Origin: Harmothoe impar | Lineage: Eukaryota; Annelida; Polychaeta; Phyllodocida; Polynoidae | NCBI GenBank assembly: GCA_947462335.1 | Contig: OX381705.1 | Location: forward strand, 186,001 to 250,000 | Direction: 5' to 3' | Length of the DNA: 64,000 nucleotides | Shown here: positions 33,052 through 43,340 of the stretch, piece by piece | How positions within the stretch are numbered: the stretch's first letter is position 1 | Layout: each line of letters opens with the position of its first letter | Notes under the pieces: generated by a model | Seen by the model: the letters and a program-made list of their open reading frames with translations, nothing else | Told to the model about the DNA's origin: nothing | The model's database searches: none | Program-made: the position numbers and the translations under genes

Positions 33052-36000
33052 TATTTCTGATAGAAATGAGGCGGTTTCCTTAAATACCAACTAAACTATA
33101 GCGAGATGAAAAATACCACACCATATCTAAGGCTTTATAAAAAGCTATAGAAAGTCAGAACCTCACACGGATCGGTATTCTGTCTGCAACGGATCACCCC
33201 TGACCCACTGGTCCTCGCATGCCACACACGGCTCTGCCGTGTTTGTGCTTTGAGGTATCACCCATCAAGTGATCCATGCTGCCCAACATGAGGCGTAATT
33301 AATTATGCTGATGTTGCATAGCACAGCGGCAGCATCTAACTAACTCTAAGGAGTTAGTCGGCCCCTCTTTAGGGGCCACACAATAAACAAAGAATACCCT
33401 GAATCTGGGACCTGCGGGCGAGGGCCCCAACTGTGAAGTCATTATTGGCCACATTGGTAATATCAATTAAAACTTTAGACAACACCCACCTTAAGTATCA
33501 TTAACGGACAATATCAATAAACTTAGCATCCTCTTGGTTACCACATTTAGCACCAATTTTACAACTCACAGGGGCCACCCTTGAAAATAACACCAGCCTC
33601 ACCACGCTTTTATTGCTCTGCTGATTTCTCCAATCCAAAACATTGGGTATCTAGTCCAGCTGTGAGCTCATTAGGTCAGCCCTTTGTTGGCTTCGCCGGC
33701 AAGTCCCGGATTCAGTATAGAAAGACCAAGGGGTCAGGGGAGTAGGTCTTTAAGTTTAGCGCTATCTGTGTCATTAGACCATTCTTAAAAATCGACATGT
33801 GACATGAATAAAAAATTCTCAATTACTGTATAAGTAGGCGCCTCAACTCTTCCTTCAAATTCCGGCCTTGCGGGTGGTCAAATTAAAAAAAAAAAATTCC
33901 TAGTAGTCTATGGTCCCAAGAGTCCGATTGTATCAATTACGGTGCCCCTACATTTTCCCCCTTAGTGACACTAGTGACAACGCCTTTTTCACTTAGTGTC
34001 ATGTGACATGGTCATTTCTTAAAAATCGACATGCGACATGGGACACGTTCATCTCAAACCCTTAGCCTCTAGAGAGTTCAAAATAGCGCTGCCGCTGTAG
34101 TCTGCCCGTTTCTGTGATCAAATATGCACCCTTCCTAATAGCACCCCCACTGGTGCATTGCATAAAAATAGCCCTCCTGACCTCATTTCTTGAGCTATAA
34201 AAAAACACAAACCCCTCATTTTAATCACAATATCATGGCAGTCAACATGAATGGAGTCATTAGTGGAGAAAGATAAGAGTCTCTGTTTTCTGTAGCCTAC
34301 AATATTATGGTGACATTCTTCATGTCAAAATGTAATAAATAAATATGAGTTGTTAAAACTTGTTACCATGGGGATGTTGGTAATTGTGTTCTTGAAGACG
34401 TATGTGAAATCCAGATGTATGTGCCTCTGCCCAACAATGACCCTAGCCATTTTAAGTAAACCTGTTCTGTCTGAGTTAGAAGGGTGCCTAGGGCCAGAGC
34501 TACAGAACCCCTAACTGCTGTGAAGGTGCCCCTCTCCTGCCTAGATCACAGAAATGGGAAATATGTTCAGATGCATTCACCATGATATTTCTGGATCTAA
34601 GCAGATCTGAAAAGCTCTCATAGAGATCTATACTAATGGAACCACTATGTATTTTTTAACTCATTTTTCAAAAATTTATCAAACTCCCTACCTTAGCGCC
34701 CCTATAAATAGGGTTAAGTACCTGTCCGACTCCCCTACCGCTGCTGCTGGAGGAGTACCGAGAACTACCCTCTTTTTAGAAAACTAAGTAAAAATATCCT
34801 TCTTCATGTCCAGTTACATACAATGTCGATCAATTTGACACTGTAGCAGCATGTCTCCATATCTGTATGCTGCATAAATGCACAATACACGGTTCTGCAC
34901 GCACTTAAACCAAGGCTAACATGGGTGACCTATATAGATGTGATACTCTCGTTTTCGGGGCTAGTAGAAATTAGGCGGCTAATATGGACGTTCCGGGTTC
35001 GAACCCTCACTAAGTTTTAGTCAAGACGTCTAGCCACGTCGCCTAAGGCGACGAAAGCGCGTCAAGGCGTTTACAGGGTTCGAACCCGTGAGCTGCTCCT
35101 TGGGGTCACAAAAAACGCTTCAACCTTAAAATCCCATAGGAAAATTTTTTTGGGTTTTTGGACTTTAGGCCTGAATTTGGGGGTGATCCCGGGCTGATAG
35201 AAAAATAATTCTTGGACGAGCGGATAGCTCTGGATCTCTTTTTATCTAAAACAGCAAAAAATTGATTGTGGTTCCGCCGCAATTCATCCGACGAGGGGTA
35301 ATCAGCCCCCCCCTCTGCCAATCATGGCAGTGAATTTAGACGGCGCGCAATCTCTCGCAGCCACCGCGGACGGACCAATTAGTCCTGTCGGCATCTTAGT
35401 ATGGTTCGTGTGACCTACTTAGAGGCTCACACGGTGGGGGTGTGTCCGGGTTGAGGTGCACCTTTAAGCAAGAGCGCGATCCGGTCGTCGCGTTGGTAGC
35501 CTTACTACCCGTCGCGCATTTAACTAGAGGCTTAAGTGTGACAAATGACGATTCTTTGCCGACGCGACTACTCACATCAGCAGCATCGGCAGCAGCGGTA
35601 GCAGCATCGGCAGCAGCTATAAGGTGAAAACATGTTCAGACACGGTCGGCGTGTGAGACCTGTCCAGGCACGTCCGAGCAGGTTCGAACGTGTCTGAACA
35701 TGTTCCGGAGTGCAAGACGCGTGCACACACAGACCGAACAGACACACACAGACCCACACACCCACACACCCCTATGTAGTGTGGGATGTAAAAGAAACCC
35801 TTGTCTCGGTAAAAGGGCCATAGATTCGATCACCATCACCGCCCTTGAAATGACCATAGCTGTTAACTAAGGCGTAAAGAAACCCACACACCCACACACC
35901 CACACACCCACACATTTTTCTGTATGAGCCTTCAGACCTGAAGCTGCTCAGTGTACGGGACTAGGTTTTGTCATAGGCCCTACGGTCGCTACTCAAGGGG

Positions 36001-37007
36001 GAATAAGAGAGCTGTCTCACCATAACATGGGCTGGCTGTAGTTTTTTATGTTTCGGTACCTACAACCAAACAGCCAGTACCCACCCCAGGGCTTCATGTC
36101 GCACGCGGGAAAAGTATAAAGATTCGAACGGTGGCGCCAACTGTCGGAATAGCGGGTACACTACGTCAGTAGTTCTTTTGTTCTCCGCTGAGTGACTGGG
36201 CGAAATGTAGTCGGTAGCTCTATTTTCTGTGCACTGTTCTGTTCATTTTCTACACTTAACGCTTAAATAGACCACGTGTTTGTACAAGCTAGCCGTTTTT
36301 ATCAGTGCAAAAATTAAATAAGCATCGGATAGAACAATAAAAAAATGAGAAAGTAATCCAGCACTTAGTATAACGCACCAGTTTTATCATGAGACACCGA
36401 AAGTCTGGTTTTTTTCGGGTGCATAAGACAGTCGACTGAGAGCTCCAAACCAACCAAAACGTACCAGAGGGCGATCTATCTCAGAACGTACCCGACAGGG
36501 TAGGGGCCTTCTACACCCCGGCTCTGATGAGCAAGCGAGGGCCTATTCCTCTTTTGAGGTGGGCCCAAAATTGAACAAAAGAATAAACTCAAAAAAAAGC
36601 CTTAGGATTGAAAGAGTTGTAGATACTGATTTTAACGAGGAAGTCGCATTCATTAGTTTACAAATAGCCAGTGTAAGTACGCCTATGTATAGGAGAGAGA
36701 CCTTGCTTATTTCTTATAGGGTTGTAAGATAGTCACATCATGATGCACATCATCATAAACGCATCATGATACATTTCATTGTAAGTAGACGAACCAGTAG
36801 ACTCGCCTCTCTGCCCTCTAAAAGAGAGGGCAGAGAAGCGAGTCTCACTCTTAAAATCCCTTCCCCTCCCCTCCCCCCTCCCCCCCTCCCCCCTCCCCCC
36901 CATGCATCTTAAAGAGTGCCCCCCAGAGTGCCCCTCCCCCCCCCCATAAAAAAAAGAGCCGCATTTTTAAATTATTTTTTAGCAAGCTTTCAGCTTGCTT
37001 TTTTCTT
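33052..37007. repeat. 4,762-bp tandem block, copy 3, truncated at gap
   Basis: Continues to 37007, inside the third right TIR, where the contig ends. One private substitution is seen near 35560 (gccgacg against gtcgacg). The contig break inside a near-identical tandem suggests that further copies were not assembled. Confidence 0.95.
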
Positions 37008-37207
37008 NNNNNNNNNNNNNNNNNNNNNNNNNNNNNNNNNNNNNNNNNNNNNNNNNNNNNNNNNNNNNNNNNNNNNNNNNNNNNNNNNNNNNNNNNNNNN
37101 NNNNNNNNNNNNNNNNNNNNNNNNNNNNNNNNNNNNNNNNNNNNNNNNNNNNNNNNNNNNNNNNNNNNNNNNNNNNNNNNNNNNNNNNNNNNNNNNNNNN
37201 NNNNNNN
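37008..37207. other. Assembly gap, 200 N
   Basis: Fixed-size gap. Together with 452-651 it delimits contig 652-37007, which appears to be inverted relative to its neighbours (see calpain exons 5 and 6). 37208-37680 after it is unique, with no recognised gene. Confidence 0.95.
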
Positions 37208-37684
37208 CTGCGTCACAGTGTGGTGAGGGTCACCATGTCATTGTCATTTTAAACTTCAAAATTGAGATTTAGTCACTTAAAACAAAGGGGCCTCTTTGAT
37301 ATGAAGACTTTCAATCAGATATTACAATACCAGTTTCTAACAAGAAGAGGGGTGTAGTTTAATCGGCTGACCGCTGTGTGCTGAAGGCTCACATTAAGGT
37401 AAAGGTAACTCCAGATGTGGGTGAGCTGTATTGATTGCAGCCTGGTGCCACACCACAATGGAGGCCCTACTTCCTGCATACAGCGCGGCACGGCCTGCTT
37501 GATGTTTGCTGCTCAAGGAAACCGTCTATTTAAGGACAGCTCTTCCAGTACAGCTTCAAAAAGAATCAGGTGTTGTCTCCGCCTGCTTCATTTAGATCTG
37601 TAGCAGGGCTATTAATAGCATCCAGGTCCGGCCGTATTGTTCTACCTGGTATGCATATCGCATGGAGGAACTGCCAGCTCTAAG

Positions 37685-38130
37685 CCAGCCTGATGCTGCT
37701 GTACAAGACTAACGCTGCTGTACAAGCCTAACGCTGCTGTACAAGCCTAACGCTGCTGTACAAGCCTAACGCAGCCAAACAGGCCTAATGCTGCTGTACA
37801 AGCCTAACGCTGCTGTACAAGCCTAACGCAGCCAAACAGGCCTAATGCTGCTGTACAAGCCTAACGCTGCTGTACAAGCCTAACGCTGCTGTACAAGCCT
37901 AACGCTGCTGTACAAGCCTAACGCTGCTGTACAAGCCTAACGCTGCTGTACAAGCCTAACGCTGCTGTACAAGCCTAACGCTGCTGTACAAGCCTAACCC
38001 TGCTGTACAAGCCTAACGCTGCTGTACAAGCCTAACGCTGCTGTACAAGACTAACGCTGCTGTACAAGCCTAAAGCTGCTGTACAAGCCTAACGCTACTG
38101 TACATGCCTAAAGCTGCTGTACAGGCCTAA
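37685..38130. repeat. 19-bp minisatellite (TAACGCTGCTGTACAAGCC)
   Basis: About 23 units of 19 bp, with a variant pair (cgcagccaaacaggcctaatg) occurring twice at a fixed spacing. It lies in the presumed calpain intron 5 region. Confidence 0.95.
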
Positions 38131-38194
38131 AGCCTAAAGCCTAAAACTCTCATTGGTTAAGGCCTACTTGTGACAGTCCCATTGGTTAAGGCCT

Positions 38195-38520
38195 ACTTGT
38201 CTTATTGGCTGTAGCTGTAGCTGTGTTCTGATTGGCTGTAGCTGTTGCTTTGTTCTGATTGGCTGTAGCTGTTGCTTTGTTCTGATTGGCTGTAGCTGGT
38301 TGTTGTGGTCTGACTGGTTGTAGTTGTTGCTGTTGCTGTGTTCTGATTGGCTGTAGCTGTTGCTGTTTGCTGTGTTCTGATTGGCTGAAACTTTGCTGTT
38401 TGCTGTGTTCTGATTGGCTATAGCTGTTGCTCTGGTTAGTTATAGCTGGTTGTTATGCACATGTTCTAATTGGCTGAGTCACTGATTACTTAGTCCTGAT
38501 TGGTTGTAGCTGGTTGCTAT
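38195..38520. repeat. Degenerate repeat with recurrent CCAAT motif
   Basis: About ten loose units of 25-35 bp built on tctgattggctgtagctgttgc. Each contains ATTGG (CCAAT inverted). 38521-39190 that follows holds G-rich and GT-rich patches and no recognised gene. Confidence 0.8.
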
Positions 38521-39200
38521 TGTGGATGGGCCTCTAGGCTCTCTACACTGAAGCTGCTGCTGTGCATTTTGTGTCAGCCTGGAACAAAGAGTGCAGAGGC
38601 ACAGGCCGCCTGGGGAGGTATGTGTGTGTGTGGGGGGGGGGGGAGGTTGCAGTGTGTGGTGTGGGGGACTATGTGTGTGTGTGTGTGTGTTTTTGGCCAT
38701 AACTGGGAACTCAAATTAGAAAAAGGACCTTGTACTGGGGACTTGACCAATTCCCACTTAATTGAGACCTGTTTTGGGCAGGAAATAGCTTTGTGATACC
38801 TAAAAATCAGTTTCCACAAATGTCCCCTGTTACAATGAAAAATACACCATTTTTCATACTAAGACACTGCCACACATCTAGTTTTTTGAAACGTGACTGA
38901 TAATTTGCAAATACTGTTAACATAGGTCGACATGTCATTGTTATGATTTGGTTTCTAAGCCAATCAGGATATCGAGTATTTGGTCAGGTGACCTTCATTG
39001 ACCTGATTTTCAGAAGGGGGCAGGGCTTAAGGGTCAATTGGCCTGGGGTGAGATTTGGGGATGGGTTGGGGAGGAGGTGGGGTGTGAGATTGTTGCGGGG
39101 TGGGGGGGGGAGGGGGGGTGTATGGGTGGGAGTTACTCCCAGAGGCTGCAGATGGCCCTCATGGTGGCTGCACACCTCACAGAATCAATGCCACACGGGG

Positions 39201-39680
39201 CCGGTGTCTCTGACACACACCAGGTGTCTCTGACACACACCAGGTGTCTCTGACACACACCAGGTGTCTCTGACACACACCAGGTGTCTCTGACACACAC
39301 CAGGTGTCTCTGACACACACCAGGTGTCTCTGACACACACCAGGTGTCTCTGACACACACCAGGTGTCTCTGACACACACCAGGTGTCTCTGACACACAC
39401 CAGGTGTCTCTGACACACACCAGGTGTCTCTGACACACACCAGGTGTCTCTGACACACACCAGGTGTCTCTGACACACACCAGGTGTCTCTGACACACAC
39501 CAGGTGTCTCTGACACACACCAGGTGTCTCTGACACACACCAGGTGTCTCTGACACACACCAGGTGTCTCTGACACACACCAGGTGTCTCTGACACACAC
39601 CAGGTGTCTCTGACACACACCAGGTGTCTCTGACACACACAGGGGCCGGTGTCTCTGACACACACCTGGTGTCTCTGACA
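39201..39680. repeat. 20-bp minisatellite (CAGGTGTCTCTGACACACAC)
   Basis: About 22 copies. Those at 39221-39640 are identical base for base, marking the most recently homogenised array here. The two end units vary (ggggccggtgtctc). Minus-strand frames (VCVRDTWCVSETPG) are artefacts. Confidence 0.97.
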
Positions 39681-39839
39681 CACACCACATGCCGAGTGAC
39701 ACAGCAGGACAGCCAGTAACTGAGGGGTACTCCCAGTCAGGACATCCTACCACAGCACCTGTTACTTATGTCTCTGATACTAGTGTTGTATAGAGACTTA
39801 CTTCCTAATATCAGAATTGATTACAGGCTGTGTGTGCTT

Positions 39840-39882
39840 ATCATGTTGCAGTCTACAAAGTCACTGTTCCTGAGGGTTTCTG
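39840..39882 (-). pseudogene. Relict of exon 5 3' end
   Basis: tgttgcagtctacaaag followed by gttcctgagggt resembles the exon 5 end and donor flank at 40367-40400 (tgttgcaggctacaaagg, gtacctgagcgc), about 75% over 40 bp. It lies on the far side of the 37-bp array from the true exon. Confidence 0.55.
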
Positions 39883-39904
39883 CAGTAGTCGTTAGTATGT
39901 AGTA

Positions 39905-40345
39905 CAGGCTGGCAGCAGTATGTATTATATATATAGTTACAGTAGAGGTTATTGCAGCAGTATGTATATATAGTTACAGCAGAGGTTATTGCAGCAGTAT
40001 GTATTGTATATAGTTACAGTAGAGGTTATTGCAGCAGTATGTATTGTATATAGTAACAGCAGAGGTTATTGCAGCAGTATGTATATATAGTAACAGCAGA
40101 GGTTATTGCAGCAGTATGTATATATAGTAACAGCAGAGGTTATTGCAGCAGTATGTATATATAGTAACAGCAGAGGTTATTGCAGCAGTATGTATATATA
40201 GTAACAGCAGAGGTTATTGCAGCAGTATGTATATATAGTAACAGTAGAGGTTATTGCAGCTGTATGTATATATAGTAACAGCAGAGGTTATTGCAGCAGT
40301 ATGTATTACATATATAGTAACAGCAGAGGTTACTGCAGCTGCAGG
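39905..40345. repeat. 37-bp minisatellite (GCAGCAGTATGTATATATAGTAACAGCAGAGGTTATT)
   Basis: Eleven units of 36-41 bp, varying in (TA) length. It lies between the exon 5 relict and the exon 5 donor. Confidence 0.92.
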
Positions 40346-40364
40346 TGTTATAAACATGGCTCAC

Positions 40365-40533
40365 CGTGTTGCAGGCTACAAAGGCGCCGTACCTGAGCGC
40401 CTGCCGCATGACGTCAAACAGCTCGGGGCCCTTCATCTGGGGCGGGTAGTAGACCTCGGTCAGTCCCCCGGTCAGGTCCAGCAGCCCCTCCGACGCCTTG
40501 CCACTCTGCAGCGCCTCGTAACAGCCATTCACT
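40365..40533 (-). CDS. Calpain exon 5: helical part of the protease core
   Basis: Read on minus, the acceptor is ttacag at 40534-40539, entering in phase 2 (completing Lys) with VNGCYEALQSGKASEGLLDL. It continues TGGLTEVYY and ends FVACNT at donor ACG|GTGAGC, phase 0. A-K-V/L-N-G-C-Y-E-A-L and D-L-T-G-G-x-x-E are hallmarks of the calpain core between Cys and His. The next expected segment (GLITGHAYS) is absent on this strand below 40365 but present, in matching phase, on the plus strand at 1334. Confidence 0.93.
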
Positions 40534-41389
40534 CTGTAACAACCAGCAATCTATGTTAGCCTACCATTAGATGACCATTAGATAACCATTAAATAACTCC
40601 TAACATCAACCCCCCATGTAGGGCCCTACGACGCCTTGTCACAGGGTGCTTCAAATTAACACAAAAGCAAACATTATCCGACACAGGGAGTTGAGACGAG
40701 ACATATTATACACCAAATTGATCATATTTAATGTTTCTATTTTATCAATTCCATTTTGGAAGGTTTAAGAAGCAGTGAAGTGCCAATGGAGCAAAAATTT
40801 TCCTTTTTTTCTTTTAACAGAATCAAGAGATGGAAAAATAACACTTTCATAACTTTCATATATTTGGGTGTTCAAAGTAGCAGAGTCATTTGAAAACTGT
40901 TGATTCTTCATAAAAAATGGCCAAAATTCCCCCAATAGGTCCCAACTATCCACACCTTGCCACTCTGTTGCGCCTTGTAACAACCAGGGAGGAACATGAA
41001 GCGACAGCTGCTAACCATGAACCCAGCCGCCCCTCTGACAACTTTCCACTCTGCATCTTTTCCTCTAAATTTGACCCTGAGCCTAACTCAGGGGTAGGCT
41101 CAGGTTCATGGTTAGGGCCTTTACCCCCTACATCAACCTTGGTCTAACCCCCCCCCCTGTAGGGTACACACATATACACTGTCTTGTGCCTTGTAACTGC
41201 TGTTAACTGTTATCTATACAAACCCATGTTAACTCTGTACTAACCATCAATCAACTGTGTACCCCAACACCCACCTCAGTATGACATCCAGTGTCAGGTC
41301 TAACCAGCCCTTCCCATGCCTTAGCTCTGTCGACTAACCATTAAGTACCTGCTAACACCCAGCTCGTGTAACTACTGCAGTGCACTTAC

Positions 41390-41577
41390 TTGGCATAAGC
41401 TTTCTCAATGAGCGCTGGCCACACCTCGTTGGGGTCCGATGCTTGAGCGTAAATGTATTCCCCATCCCGGGTGGGCAGGAGGTCGTCGATGTAGACATCC
41501 GTCCACGACCCAAACCGCCAGAAGCGGAAGTGGTAAAGGCCTTTGGGGTTGAGCAGTGCGTTGTCCGCCGAGATCAC
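41390..41577 (-). CDS. Calpain exon 4
   Basis: Acceptor ctgtgcag (phase 0) to donor GCCAA|GTAAGT (phase 2). It encodes [20 protein letters not shown], then [20 protein letters not shown] and [16 protein letters not shown]-x-x-W-x-x-G-x-W-x-D-V-x-x-D-D-L-L-P and E-x-W-x-A-L-x-E-K-A-Y-A-K are near-invariant calpain blocks. Composite residues 121-183. Flanking introns 40534-41389 and 41578-41940 show nothing else. Confidence 0.95.
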
Positions 41578-41940
41578 CTGCACAGACAATCATGTTCATT
41601 CTAACATGGACGAAATGTTATGTGAAATAGATACAGAAACCACCCCAATTAGTCATTTGTGAAATTGTGGGTTGGCTAATCTAAACCAAATCCCAACAGC
41701 ATGCTCTTTTAATTTTATGATTGGTTTAATATCTTGAAATAACATCTGAAAATGTTGTCATACATGATGGATATACCGTGAATGACAAAGTACAGCATAT
41801 CTACCTTGTTGTTTACAAAAGAAACATTACAATTGACCATTTTCTCCATGGTTTCAGCCAATGAAGTCCAAGGGATGTTTATTTGGGGAATGCGAGGAAT
41901 AAGTCAGTCACATATAGTTTGAAATGAAAAGACAGTAATC

Positions 41941-42030
41941 TTACCTTAGTCCAGATGCCTCAGTGTAATGACCTTAATGACCTCAGTGTAATGACCAACC
42001 TTTGTCCAGATGTCCTTTCCGAGTGTAATG
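41941..42030 (-). pseudogene. Two relicts of exon 3 end with donor sites
   Basis: On minus, two diverged copies of the exon 3 end occur: one at 41996-42030 (ggacatctggacaaag|gttggt) and a shorter one at 41941-41970 (catctggactaag|gtaaga). The real exon ends gacatctggacaaag|gtgggt at 42635. The 23-bp array lies between relicts and exon and is built from the intronic base sequence just past the donor. Confidence 0.75.
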
Positions 42031-42632
42031 ACCTTAATGACCTCAGTGTAATGACCTTAATGACCTCAGTGTAATGATCTTAATGCTTTCAGTGTAATGA
42101 CCTTAATAACCTCAGTGTAATGACCTTAATGACCTCAGTGTAATGACCTTAATGACCTCAGTGTAATGACCTTGATGACTTCAGTGTAATGACCTTAATG
42201 CTTTCAGTGTAATGACCTTAATGACCTCAGTGTAATGACCTTAATGACCTCAGTGTAATGACCTTAATGACCTCAGTGTAATGACCTTGATGACTTTAGT
42301 GTAATGACCTTAATGCTTTCAGTGTAATGACCTTAATGACCTCAGTGTAATGATCTTAATGCTTTCAGTGTAATGACCTTAATGACCTCAGTGTAATGAC
42401 CTTAATGACCTCAGTGTAATGACCTTAATGACCTCAGTGTAATGACCTTGATGACTTCAGTGTAATGACCTTAATGCTTTCAGTGTAATGACCTTAATGA
42501 CCTCAGTGTAATGACCTTAATGACCTCAGTGTAATGACCTTAATGGCCTCAGTGTAATGACCTTAATGACCTCAGTGTAATGACCTTAATGACCTCAGTG
42601 TAATGACCTTAATGACCTCAGTGTAATGACCC
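42012..42632. repeat. 23-bp minisatellite (CAGTGTAATGACCTTAATGACCT)
   Basis: About 27 units of 23 bp, with a periodic variant (atgctttcagtg). Its unit matches the exon 3 donor flank (gtgggtcattacactgagg on minus), so the array starts at the splice junction. Confidence 0.95.
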
Positions 42633-42634
42633 AC

Positions 42635-42766
42635 CTTTGTCCAGATGTCCTTCCTGAGTGTAATGGCGGCGCATGCACACAGGAACCAGCAGTCTCCAAG
42701 GTCACCTTGTACGATGTCCAGCCGGCTGATGCCGTCCACAAACAGCTGCGCATTGGTTGCCAGCTC
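42635..42766 (-). CDS. Calpain exon 3: catalytic Cys
   Basis: Acceptor gacttcag (phase 0) to donor AAG|GTGGGT (phase 0). It encodes ELATNAQLFVDGISRLDIVQ, then GDLGDCWFLCACAAITLRKD and IWTK. Q-G-x-L-G-D-C-W-F/L-L contains the active-site cysteine, Cys102 in the composite protein. The spacing Cys102 to His253 (151) and His253 to Asn277 (24) is close to vertebrate calpain-2 (157 and 24). This is strong evidence that this exon and plus-strand exon 6 belong to one gene. Confidence 0.96.
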
Positions 42767-43202
42767 CTGAAGTCAAAGTAACGTGTGACATGTTCTTTTA
42801 CTGTTTTAATAACCATCATGGTGTTATAACCCTATCATAATTATGACGCTAGCTAGATTTTTAACCAAATACTTAATTACAGGAAGCATGGGAAAGACAG
42901 TACAGATATCCTTCATGATTGTCAGATAACTGGCAGAGGTTGTTTCAAAGGATGTGGGCCAGACTCCATTTGAGTTGTAGGACATGTTATATCATATTAC
43001 CTAAGTAAACTCTCAGTGGTCTACTCATTGCTACAGCCTGTTTGGTACTCTGTATGATATTGAAGCAAAACATTAAAGCAAAACATAACGAGTGGGCATA
43101 CCAGGAGCCGTATGCCCATGAGTAAACCTTCGCTGGTGCTGGACCAGGCCACTGCTGTGGGCATATAGGACTATCACATGGATGTACAAAGACTGTACTT
43201 AC

Positions 43203-43340
43203 CGTTGGGCGGCGCCACTGGATGGGGACATTGCTGCGTTCGTGTTGGTGCTCGGCTATGTACAGGGCGCTGGGACCACCAAACTCTGGGTCCACATAGC
43301 GCTGGTTGGGACCCAACTCACGCAGTCTCTCTACCACCGC
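43203..43340 (-). CDS. Calpain exon 2: N-terminal anchor to core
   Basis: Acceptor tcttttcttcag (phase 0) to donor ACG|GTAAGT (phase 0). It encodes AVVERLRELGPNQRYVDPEF, then GGPSALYIAE and VPIQWRRPT. The V/F-x-D-P-x-F-x-x-x-x-x-A-L-x pattern followed by I-x-W-x-R-P-T-E is typical of the calpain core N-terminus. The first 20 bases of the exon and its acceptor form the seed of the 3.5-kb array immediately upstream. Intron 2 (42767-43202) shows nothing else. Confidence 0.93.

Noticed and set aside
37350..37440. gtagtttaatcggctgaccg resembling a tRNA-derived SINE head
   Set aside because: Only a loose A-box match; no B-box at the expected distance.
38500..38620. Exon-like GC-rich patch ending ggggaggtatgtg
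   Set aside because: No homology and no phase partner; it lies on plus within the calpain intron 5 region.
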